Below are positions 1 to 5,761 of a DNA stretch of 7,501 nt, one piece after another (positions within the stretch are counted from its first letter, which is position 1; each line of letters starts with the position of its first letter). Origin of the DNA: Ignavibacteriaceae bacterium (GTDB taxonomy: Bacteria; Bacteroidota; Ignavibacteria; Ignavibacteriales; Ignavibacteriaceae). The stretch lies in assembly GCA_031292465.1 (NCBI GenBank), contig JARLHB010000196.1, positions 1 to 7,501 of the forward strand, written 5' to 3'. A program made the translations under genes and the position numbers. The notes under the pieces are model-generated. The model searched no databases and was not told the DNA's origin. It saw only the letters and a list, made by a program, of their open reading frames with translations.

Positions 1-1781
1 GAGGCTATTTCGTTCCATACTTTATTCAAAGACTCGGTAGCTGATTTCATTTGCTCCGTGCTATTGGAAGCAATTGCATCTTCCAGCTTTTTAATCTCAG
101 CTTCAAGCTTCGATTTTGCATCTGCCGGAATTTTATCTTTCAGCTCTTCAATCTGTTTCTTTGTCTGGAACACAAGCGAATCAGCCTGGTTCTTAACGTC
201 AACGGATTCTTTCTTTTTCTTATCATCGGCTGCATGTTCTTTTGCAGAGTTCTTCATTTTTTCAACTTCATCCGGTGATAAACCGCTGGAAGATGTAATT
301 CTGATGCTTTGCTCTTTACCTGTGGCTTTATCCTTTGCAGCTACGTGAAGAATTCCGTTAGCATCGATATCAAATGTTACTTCAACCTGTGGAACGCCTC
401 TTGGTGCAGGTGGAATGCCATCAAGATGGAATCTGCCAAGCGTCCTGTTATCAGCAGCCATAGGACGTTCACCCTGCAGAACATTTATTTCTACAGAAGG
501 CTGGCTGTCTGATGCTGTTGAGAACACTTCACTCTTCTTTGTAGGAATAGTTGTGTTTGCATCAATTAATTTTGTCATTACACCGCCGAGTGTTTCAATA
601 CCAAGCGATAATGGAGTTACATCAAGAAGAAGAACATCTTTTACTTCGCCTGTTAATACACCGCCCTGGATAGCTGCGCCAACTGCAACAACTTCATCCG
701 GGTTAACGCCTTTATGCGGTTCTCTTCCGAAAATCTTTTTCACAAGTTCCTGAACCATCGGTATTCTTGTTGAACCGCCGACAAGTATAACTTCGCTGAT
801 TTCAGAAGCCGATAAACCGGCATCTTTAATAGCCTGTTCGCATGGTATCTTGGTACGCTGAACAAGATCATCAATAAGCTGTTCAAATTTTGATTTTGAT
901 AAATTTACATTAAGATGTTTTGGGCCGTCCTGTGTTGCCGTGATAAACGGAAGATTAACATCTGTTGTAGAGGAAGATGAAAGTTCAATCTTTGCTTTTT
1001 CTGCAGCTTCTTTCAATCTTTGCAATGCCATAGGATCTTTTCGTAAATCAATACCTTCCTGATTCTTAAATTCATCGGCAAGGAAATCAATTACTCTCTG
1101 ATCAAAATCATCACCGCCAAGGTGTGTATCACCGTTAGTGGATTTAACTTCAAATACACCGTCGCCAAGCTGTAATACGGAAACATCAAATGTACCGCCG
1201 CCTAAATCATATACGGCAACGATATGGTCTCTGGTCTTTTTATCCAATCCGTAAGCAAGAGCTGCGGCAGTAGGTTCGTTTATAATTCTTCTAACCTTTA
1301 ATCCTGCAATCTCTCCTGCATCCTTAGTTGCCTGTCTTTGTGAGTCATTGAAATAAGCAGGAACCGTAATAACAGCTTCCGTTACTTCCTGGCCTAAATA
1401 TTCTTCAGCAGTCTTTTTCATCTTCTGTAATATCATTGCGCTTATTTCAGGCGGTGAATAAACACGGTCGCCTATCTGCACACGCGCCGAACTGTTATCG
1501 CCGGCAATTACTTCATACGGAACTTTAGTTTTTTCATCCTGAACTTCATTTATTACTCTTCCCATAAATCTTTTTATTGAAAAGACTGTGTTCTTCGGAT
1601 TAGTAATTGCTTGTCTTTTAGCAGGCTGGCCGACTAACCTTTCACCTGTTTTTGTAAAAGCAACTACCGACGGTGTTGTTCTGCCACCTTCGGAATTAGG
1701 TATTACAACGGGGTCGTTGCCTTCCATTACTGCAACGCAGGAATTTGTTGTACCTAAATCGATTCCTATTATTTTTCCCAT
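1..1781 (-). CDS. dnaK: Chaperone DnaK (Hsp70), C-terminus cut by window edge
   Basis: This is the ATP-dependent Hsp70 chaperone of the cytosol, which binds exposed hydrophobic segments and releases them through cycles driven by DnaJ and GrpE. About 593 codons are present, open throughout, against a usual 630-640, so only the last part of the C-terminal lid and tail is missing. Seen in the protein: the phosphate-binding GIDLGTTNS at residues 6-14, the AVITVPAYF segment near 135-143, DLGGGTFDVS at 191-200, VGGSTRIP further on, the interdomain linker VLLLD near 384-388, and then the substrate-binding domain and helical lid. The insert around residues 75-105 is the long Gram-negative form. The start ATG at 1781 gives the canonical MGKIIGIDLG and is preceded by AAGGAG at 1791-1796 with a 9-nt spacer. 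It lies 58 nt downstream of hsp20 on the same strand and is probably cotranscribed with it. No grpE or dnaJ is seen upstream. Identification is secure. Confidence 0.99.
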   Translation of the reverse strand, partial: MGKIIGIDLGTTNSCVAVMEGNDPVVIPNSEGGRTTPSVVAFTKTGERLVGQPAKRQAITNPKNTVFSIKRFMGRVINEVQDEKTKVPYEVIAGDNSSARVQIGDRVYSPPEISAMILQKMKKTAEEYLGQEVTEAVITVPAYFNDSQRQATKDAGEIAGLKVRRIINEPTAAALAYGLDKKTRDHIVAVYDLGGGTFDVSVLQLGDGVFEVKSTNGDTHLGGDDFDQRVIDFLADEFKNQEGIDLRKDPMALQRLKEAAEKAKIELSSSSTTDVNLPFITATQDGPKHLNVNLSKSKFEQLIDDLVQRTKIPCEQAIKDAGLSASEISEVILVGGSTRIPMVQELVKKIFGREPHKGVNPDEVVAVGAAIQGGVLTGEVKDVLLLDVTPLSLGIETLGGVMTKLIDANTTIPTKKSEVFSTASDSQPSVEINVLQGERPMAADNRTLGRFHLDGIPPAPRGVPQVEVTFDIDANGILHVAAKDKATGKEQSIRITSSSGLSPDEVEKMKNSAKEHAADDKKKKESVDVKNQADSLVFQTKKQIEELKDKIPADAKSKLEAEIKKLEDAIASNSTEQMKSATESLNKVWNEIA

Positions 1782-1790
1782 TCTAGATCA

Positions 1791-1796
1791 CTCCTT
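1791..1796 (-). promoter_or_regulatory. Ribosome binding site of dnaK
   Basis: AAGGAG on the minus strand, 9 nt before the dnaK ATG at 1781. It is a strong Shine-Dalgarno match and supports the start chosen for dnaK. The 58-nt hsp20-dnaK gap also contains short, mutually exclusive inverted repeats (AACAG/CTGTT and CAGA/TCTG between 1811 and 1831). They are too weak to call a terminator. Confidence 0.8.
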
Positions 1797-1839
1797 CTAT
1801 GTGTAATATTAACAGCAGATTTAATTCTGTTGAGTTTTA

Positions 1840-2277
1840 TTAGTTAATTTTAATTTCTTTTTCCTGTTCCTGATTTTTCACGGTTTTTGAAACAACTATC
1901 TTCAAAATTCCGTCTTCAAACGACGCTTTTATATCATCCGTATTCAGACCTTCAGGAAGCTGATAGCTTCTTGTAAAAGGCCCGAAATTTCTTTCGGATT
2001 TATAAATCTGGCCATCTTTACTTTTCTGTGATAAATCTTTCTTTTCACCGGAAACAGTTAAAACGTTATTTTTTAATGAAATTTTAATGTCTTCTTTTTT
2101 TACGCCTGGAATTTCAACGTCCAGATATACGTTTTCTTCATCAGTATAATAATTAGTCCTTGGTTTTATAGGATAATTTATATCAAGGCCAATATTCGGG
2201 AATTCATCAAAAAAGTTATGTACTTTTTTATTAAATGCTTCAAAATCACCAGCAGGTCCAAATTTAATATATGTCAT
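1840..2277 (-). CDS. Small heat shock protein, Hsp20/alpha-crystallin family
   Basis: This is an ATP-independent holdase that keeps unfolding proteins soluble until DnaK or ClpB can refold them. The protein has 145 residues, normal for bacterial class A sHSPs. After a short N-terminal arm (about 1-38), the alpha-crystallin domain begins around YYTDEENVYLDVEIPGVKK and continues through VLTVSGEKK. It ends with FEDGILKIVVSK, the family's A-x-x-x-n-G-v-L signature region. The tail ends KEIKIN, in which I-K-I is the conserved I-x-I motif that docks onto neighbouring dimers in the oligomer. The ATG at 2277 has AAGGAG at 2284-2289 upstream. It is the first gene of a probable hsp20-dnaK operon, which places a holdase next to the refolding chaperone. 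A heat-responsive promoter is expected, but no CIRCE inverted repeat (TTAGCACTC/GAGTGCTAA) is visible upstream. Confidence 0.98.
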   Translation of the reverse strand: MTYIKFGPAGDFEAFNKKVHNFFDEFPNIGLDINYPIKPRTNYYTDEENVYLDVEIPGVKKEDIKISLKNNVLTVSGEKKDLSQKSKDGQIYKSERNFGPFTRSYQLPEGLNTDDIKASFEDGILKIVVSKTVKNQEQEKEIKIN

Positions 2278-2283
2278 ATCTAT

Positions 2284-2289
2284 CTCCTT
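2284..2289 (-). promoter_or_regulatory. Ribosome binding site of hsp20
   Basis: AAGGAG on the minus strand, 6 nt before the ATG at 2277. It is a strong match that fixes the start. Confidence 0.8.
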
Positions 2290-2306
2290 GTAAAAAATTC
2301 AGTATT

Positions 2307-2315
2307 ATTATAACA
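2307..2315 (-). promoter_or_regulatory. Extended -10 promoter of the hsp20-dnaK operon
   Basis: On the minus strand this reads TGTTATAAT, a perfect TGn plus TATAAT extended -10. Transcription would start near 2300, giving a leader of about 23 nt that contains the hsp20 ribosome site. The hexamer at the expected -35 position (about 2330-2335, TCGTTG) is poor, which is tolerated by extended -10 promoters. The motif resembles general sigma-70 recognition and not the TTTG/TAnnTTTG promoter of Bacteroidia. It could be a housekeeping promoter with a separate heat-shock control nearby. The start site is inferred. Confidence 0.6.
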
Positions 2316-2343
2316 ATCAATATGCCAAGCAACGAAATATTTA

Positions 2344-2368
2344 TAACTTATTATATAATAATAAGTTA
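2344..2368. repeat. Perfect 11-bp inverted repeat, candidate operator
   Basis: Arms TAACTTATTAT (2344-2354) and ATAATAAGTTA (2358-2368) are exact reverse complements separated by ATA. The repeat sits about 30 bp upstream of the hsp20 -10 hexamer and about 75 bp before the candidate birA promoter, between divergent genes, so a terminator role is unlikely. It matches neither CIRCE nor the HspR HAIR consensus. It may be an operator or a cruciform-prone AT-rich element. In AT-rich DNA a chance origin cannot be excluded, although 11 matched pairs including two G-C pairs is long. Confidence 0.55.
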
Positions 2369-2444
2369 GAGTATACACATTCATTTATCGGCAGTATCAC
2401 ATATTGGCGCACTATACGACTTTTTGTCCCACCATGCATTTATA

Positions 2445-2465
2445 CTGACAATTAATCTGACAATT
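2445..2465. repeat. Tandem direct repeat CTGACAATT x2
   Basis: CTGACAATT occurs at 2445-2453 and again at 2457-2465, a 12-bp period or roughly one helical turn. Two same-face copies just upstream of a gene fit a regulator binding as a dimer in direct orientation, but the first copy also overlaps a -35-like CTGACA. The function is unknown. Confidence 0.45.
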
Positions 2466-2473
2466 GTTGTAAA
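2445..2473 (+). promoter_or_regulatory. Candidate birA-coaX promoter
   Basis: CTGACA (2445-2450, five of six with TTGACA), a 17-bp spacer, then TGTAAA (2468-2473, four of six with TATAAT). Transcription would begin near 2480 and give a leader of about 30 nt containing the GAGG at 2502. The -10 is weak. An alternative is TATTTTTG at 2481-2488, which fits the Bacteroidia TAnnTTTG motif but has no partner TTTG at the right distance. Confidence 0.3.
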
Positions 2474-2501
2474 TTTTGATTATTTTTGGCTATTGAATTT
2501 T

Positions 2502-2505
2502 GAGG
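2502..2505 (+). promoter_or_regulatory. Ribosome binding site deciding a TTG start for birA
   Basis: GAGG followed by 5 nt and then TTG at 2511. No ATG or GTG in the frame precedes the conserved BirA core, so this is the best-supported initiation site. The in-frame TTG codons at 2424 and 2493 lack a comparable site. Confidence 0.65.
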
Positions 2506-2510
2506 TAAAG

Positions 2511-3281
2511 TTGTTCAGTCTTGAAAATTTTGATATTAAGTTAAATACCGACATAATCGGTAGGAATTTTATATATACGGATGAAATTGATTCCACCAAT
2601 TCTTTCCTATTAAATAAAAGCAATAAGTTCAGTGTTGATGGTACGGTGCTGCTTGCAGAAAAGCAGGAAAAAGGCCATGGAAGGAATAAAAAGGTATGGT
2701 ATAGCACCAGAGGTTATAATTTAACTTTTTCCATACTGCTGACAAATAAAAAATATCTTGAAAAGAATTTTAATATTTTAAATTTTGCAGCTTCCCTTGC
2801 TGTTGCAAATGCAATTGAGAATATTTATCAGTTGAAAACCGAATTAAAATGGCCTAATGATGTTTTAGTTAACGGGAAGAAAATTGCAGGCATACTGATG
2901 GAATCTGTTTCCCGCGGGAATAAAATCGAAAGGCTTGTAATCGGGGTTGGCATAAATGTTAATCAGATCCTGTTCCAGGGCAATTTTAATATTACTCCTA
3001 CTTCCATAAAATTAGAGCTAAACGAAACTGTTGAAAGAGAAAGAGTTTTAGCAGAGTATCTTAATAATTTTGAAGAGGTTCTTGCAAAATTTGAAGCTTC
3101 ACCAGCCGAAGTACTAAAAGACTGGAAAGCTAAATGCGGGCTGCTCGGAGAAAAAATTTCCATTACCGATGGCGAGAAAACTAAATATGGAGTTTTTGAT
3201 GATATCGATGAGGAAGGTTTCCTGTTATTGAAGAATAAAGGTAAAATTGAAAAAATTTACTATGGGGATGTAAATATCTAA
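2511..3281 (+). CDS. birA: Biotin--[acetyl-CoA-carboxylase] ligase, single-domain (group I) BirA
   Basis: This cytosolic enzyme activates biotin with ATP to biotinyl-5'-AMP and transfers it to a lysine of the biotin carrier protein AccB. With the TTG start at 2511 the protein has 256 residues and begins directly with the catalytic domain. There is no N-terminal winged-helix domain, so it should not act as a biotin repressor like the E. coli protein. Seen: DSTN at 27-30, the nucleotide/biotin loop GHGRNKKVW at 55-63 (usually GRGR, here GHGR), the catalytic block KWPNDV at 113-118, the lysine-containing GKKIAGIL at 122-129, and GVGINVN at 145-151. A small C-terminal SH3-like domain follows. The stop codon is directly followed by the coaX ATG. 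The target enzyme's beta subunit, AccD, is encoded further along on the other strand. The start is the least certain part; the family assignment is firm. Confidence 0.96.
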   Translation: MFSLENFDIKLNTDIIGRNFIYTDEIDSTNSFLLNKSNKFSVDGTVLLAEKQEKGHGRNKKVWYSTRGYNLTFSILLTNKKYLEKNFNILNFAASLAVANAIENIYQLKTELKWPNDVLVNGKKIAGILMESVSRGNKIERLVIGVGINVNQILFQGNFNITPTSIKLELNETVERERVLAEYLNNFEEVLAKFEASPAEVLKDWKAKCGLLGEKISITDGEKTKYGVFDDIDEEGFLLLKNKGKIEKIYYGDVNI

Positions 3282-4049
3282 ATGTTATTAGCCTGCGATA
3301 TAGGTAATACGAATATCAAGACAGGGCTGTTTTCTGATGATAAGCTGATAAAAAGGATGTTATTCAATAACATTGAATCTGTCAGTTCTTACCTGCAATC
3401 AATTTCCGTTGAACATATCGCAATCTCTTCTGTTGTGCCTGATTTAACAAAAAATATATCTGCCTTATCCAAAGATATAAAAGGTATTACTCCATTTGTC
3501 ATTACTAAAGATACCGGTTTCAATTTAAAAATATCTTATGATACGCCGGAAACTTTAGGCATTGACAGGCTTTGTTCTGCAGAAGGTGCATTTTATCTTT
3601 TCAAGAATTCCGAAGATTATAAAAATTTTCATTCAGGTACTTACATTCTCTCCATTGACTTTGGCACTGCAACAACCATAAACATAGTAAGTTTTCCCGG
3701 CGAGTTTACCGGCGGAATTATCGCTCCGGGGATTACAATGATGTTTGAATCTCTTGATAGCAAAACGGCACAGCTTCCCGGTGTTTCTGAAAATCAATAT
3801 AGTGGTTTTGTTGGTAAAAATACTGCTTCTTCCATCGCAAGCGGCGTAATAAATTCCGCAGTTGGATCAATTAAAAGCACGATTAATTATTTGACATCTG
3901 AAATGAAAGCCCAAGAGTTGAAAATTTTTATAACGGGAGGCAATGCAGAAAAGCTTATTCCCTATTTGGATTTTGAATACAATTATATACCGGAACTTGT
4001 ATTAATAGGCGTAAGGACTATCTATGAAAAGAGTTTTCCTAATAAATAA
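3282..4049 (+). CDS. coaX: Type III pantothenate kinase
   Basis: CoaX phosphorylates pantothenate to 4'-phosphopantothenate with ATP, the committed step of CoA synthesis. Type III enzymes belong to the ASKHA fold, need a monovalent cation and, unlike CoaA, are typically not inhibited by CoA. The protein has 255 residues, the usual length. Seen: the phosphate-loop DIGNTN at 6-11, SSVVPDL near 49-55, the substrate and catalytic motif TPETLGIDRL at 88-97 (Asp95 is the expected catalytic base), the second phosphate loop DFGTATT at 126-132, GGIIAPGI shortly after, and the late TGGNAE. The ATG follows the birA TAA with no intervening base and has only a distant GGGG upstream, so translation is probably coupled to birA. 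BirA-CoaX fusions exist in some Proteobacteria, which suits this adjacency. It converges with panC, which supplies its substrate. Assignment is secure. Confidence 0.97.
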   Translation: MLLACDIGNTNIKTGLFSDDKLIKRMLFNNIESVSSYLQSISVEHIAISSVVPDLTKNISALSKDIKGITPFVITKDTGFNLKISYDTPETLGIDRLCSAEGAFYLFKNSEDYKNFHSGTYILSIDFGTATTINIVSFPGEFTGGIIAPGITMMFESLDSKTAQLPGVSENQYSGFVGKNTASSIASGVINSAVGSIKSTINYLTSEMKAQELKIFITGGNAEKLIPYLDFEYNYIPELVLIGVRTIYEKSFPNK

Positions 4050-4060
4050 AGAAGGACAAT

Positions 4061-4915
4061 CTAGATTCCAAAAAGAATATTATCTATAAGGCGCGTCTTC
4101 CCTATTTTACAGGCAATTAAAATATAATATTTTCCCCCGACGGATAATTTTACAACTTCCTCAAATTTTTCTTCATCAACAATTTTTATATAATCCAGTT
4201 TTGAAGAATTTACAAAGGATATTACTTCATTCATTTTATTTATAATAACCGCTGAACTTCTTTTACCTTCTTTAATCAGTTTTTCAGCAATCTTTAAAGA
4301 ACGGCTTAATACAAGTGCATCTTTTCTTTCCTGCGGCGATAAATAAATATTCCTTGAACTCTTTGCCAACCCGTCCTGCTCGCGTATTATGGGGCAGACA
4401 GTAATTTCTATACCCGATTTGAGGTCTTTAACCATTCTTTTAATTACAGCCGCCTGCTGGGCATCCTTTTGGCCGAAGAAAGCATAGTCAGGCCTGACTA
4501 TATTAAACAAAATAGTAACCACTGTAGCAACGCCTCTAAAATGAATCGGCCTGGTTTCCCCTTCCAAATGTTTTGTAATTTTACCTACTTCGACAAAAGT
4601 CTGGAAACCTTCGGGATATATTTCATCTGCGGAAGGAATAAAGACATAATCAACACCGGCATTTTTTAAAAGCTGCTTATCTCGTTTTATGTCCCTGGGA
4701 TATTTTAGTAAATCTTCATTTGGAGCAAATTGGGTTGGATTAACAAATATTGAAACAATTGTTATATCTGCTTTTGCTTTAGATTTTTTAACTAATGATA
4801 AGTGCCCTTCATGCAGGAATCCCATAGTGGGAACCAGCCCGATAGTTTTTCCTTCAGACTTCTCTTTTGCTAATATGCGCCGTAAACTCTCAGCGCTTGA
4901 TACAGATTTGATAAT
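4061..4915 (-). CDS. panC: Pantothenate synthetase with a probable non-canonical ATT/ATC start
   Basis: PanC condenses D-pantoate with beta-alanine using ATP, through a pantoyl-adenylate, to form pantothenate. Read from the ATT at 4915 the protein has 284 residues, matching the family (E. coli 283). Seen: PTMG at 29-32, HEGH at 35-38 (nucleotidylyltransferase HxGH), FVNPTQF at 57-63 with YPRD at 72-75, HFRGV at 125-129 (preceded by Pro-Ile where Pro-Gly is usual), FGQKDAQQ at 147-154, and REQDGLAKSSRN at 178-189. The first in-frame ATG, at 4825, is the Met inside PTMG and would delete the first strand and part of the ATP site. Between the in-frame TAA at 4925-4927 and that ATG there is no ATG, GTG or TTG. 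The likely initiator is therefore ATT (4915) or ATC (4912), with GAGG at 4918-4921 overlapping the accD stop. It is the last gene of the tsaE-to-panC operon and feeds CoaX, encoded opposite. The function is sure, the start is not. Confidence 0.95.
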   Translation of the reverse strand: MIKSVSSAESLRRILAKEKSEGKTIGLVPTMGFLHEGHLSLVKKSKAKADITIVSIFVNPTQFAPNEDLLKYPRDIKRDKQLLKNAGVDYVFIPSADEIYPEGFQTFVEVGKITKHLEGETRPIHFRGVATVVTILFNIVRPDYAFFGQKDAQQAAVIKRMVKDLKSGIEITVCPIIREQDGLAKSSRNIYLSPQERKDALVLSRSLKIAEKLIKEGKRSSAVIINKMNEVISFVNSSKLDYIKIVDEEKFEEVVKLSVGGKYYILIACKIGKTRLIDNILFGI

Positions 4916-4916
4916 T

Positions 4917-4921
4917 CCCTC
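4917..4921 (-). promoter_or_regulatory. Ribosome binding site of panC overlapping the accD stop
   Basis: GAGGG on the minus strand overlaps the accD TGA (4920-4922). Counting GAGG, it lies 2 nt before the ATT at 4915 and 5 nt before the ATC at 4912. The usual spacing favours ATC. Translation by ribosomes finishing accD is likely either way. Confidence 0.45.
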
Positions 4922-5759
4922 AGCTTATTAAAGTTAGAACATTAGAAATATTATTTTTTAAATCTTTACGCGAGGAAATTATATCGACAAAGCCTTGTTC
5001 AAGAAGGAACTCCGAGCGCTGAAAACCAGCCGGCAGATCTTTTCCTATAGTCTGTTTAATAACCCGCGGCCCGGCAAATCCTATTAGTGCCTGCGGTTCA
5101 GCAATATGAATATCGCCAAGCATCGCATAACTTGCAGTAGTGCCGCCTGTCGTTGGATCTGTTAGGATAGAAATATATGGAATTTTAGCATCTGCAAGCC
5201 TTGCAAGCCGGGAACTTGTTTTTGCCATCTGCATTAAAGAAAAAGCGCCTTCCATCATTCTTGCTCCGCCGCTTGCAGATATAATAATTAATGGGATTTT
5301 ATTTTTATACGCCCTGTCAACAAGCCTTGCAATTTTCTCGCCCACAACGGAACCCATACTTCCGCCTATAAATTTAAAATCCATACAGCCGAAAGCTACA
5401 TCTATACCATTCACTTTCCCGGTGCCTGTCTTAACGGCATCATTAAGCCCAAGTTTCTTAATAGTCTCCTGGATTCTGTCTGTGTACTTCTTTGTATCTT
5501 CAAAGCCAAGCGGATCTGCAGAACGCATCTTTTTATCCATCTCCTTAAAGGTGCCTTTATCTAGAAGAATATCTATATATTCTCCGCTCCCAATTCTGAA
5601 ATGATAATTACACTTCAGGCAGGTCCATAAGTTGGATTCAAGCTGCTTTTTATGAATTATTTCTCCGCAGCTCGGGCATTTTTCCCATAATCCGTCAGGT
5701 AAATCTTTCTTTTGTGAGTCCGGAGAAATATTTTCTTTTGATCTCTTAAACCAAGCCAT
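4920..5759 (-). CDS. accD: Acetyl-CoA carboxylase carboxyltransferase subunit beta
   Basis: AccD pairs with AccA to move the carboxyl group from carboxybiotin on AccB to acetyl-CoA, giving malonyl-CoA for fatty acid synthesis. The protein has 279 residues, typical of the family. An N-terminal zinc ribbon has Cys28, Cys31, Cys47 and Cys50 in the CPxC...CxxC pattern, with the usual short basic lead MAWFKR. The crotonase-type carboxyltransferase domain follows: GGSMGSVVGEK at 132-142, the oxyanion-hole region SASGGARM at 161-168, TDPTTGG at 200-206, and GFAGPRVI at 227-234. The ATG at 5759 lies 2 nt after the stop of the DUF1573 gene, so translation is coupled. panC begins just after its TGA. 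Its biotinylated partner is modified by the birA product encoded in the same window. accA and accB are not here. Identification is secure. Confidence 0.99.
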   Translation of the reverse strand: MAWFKRSKENISPDSQKKDLPDGLWEKCPSCGEIIHKKQLESNLWTCLKCNYHFRIGSGEYIDILLDKGTFKEMDKKMRSADPLGFEDTKKYTDRIQETIKKLGLNDAVKTGTGKVNGIDVAFGCMDFKFIGGSMGSVVGEKIARLVDRAYKNKIPLIIISASGGARMMEGAFSLMQMAKTSSRLARLADAKIPYISILTDPTTGGTTASYAMLGDIHIAEPQALIGFAGPRVIKQTIGKDLPAGFQRSEFLLEQGFVDIISSRKDLKNNISNVLTLIS

Positions 5760-5761
5760 GC

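Larger units (their letters stand above)
2278..2510. other. Divergent intergenic region between hsp20 and birA
   Basis: This is a 233-bp non-coding stretch between outward-facing genes. It holds the hsp20 ribosome site and extended -10 on the minus strand, the inverted repeat at 2344-2368, a stretch with no recognisable motif (about 2370-2440), and a direct repeat with a possible birA promoter at 2445-2473. A TTG at 2424 is in frame with birA, but the stretch it would add looks non-coding: it is hydrophobic and unlike any BirA N-terminus. No small RNA gene could be recognised. Confidence 0.7.

Noticed and set aside
415..753. 112-codon and other open frames on the plus strand opposite dnaK
   Set aside because: dnaK is unambiguous on the minus strand, and these frames show no family features.
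1811..1831. Inverted repeats between hsp20 and dnaK as a terminator or attenuator
   Set aside because: Stems are only 4-5 bp, mutually exclusive and without a T-run, so they are too weak to call.
2278..2423. CIRCE or HAIR heat-shock operator upstream of hsp20
   Set aside because: No match to the TTAGCACTC/GAGTGCTAA or CTTGAGT/ACTCAAG arms on either strand.
2480..2707. Open frame on the minus strand opposite the birA 5' end
   Set aside because: It lies opposite conserved birA sequence, is low in complexity and has no ribosome site.
4058..4067. 10-bp palindrome AATCTAGATT at the panC stop
   Set aside because: It has no loop and no T-run, its flanks do not extend the pairing, and a match of this length can occur by chance.
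5140..5604. 154-codon open frame on the plus strand opposite accD
   Set aside because: It is the mirror of a strongly conserved accD coding region, with no ribosome site or recognisable domain.
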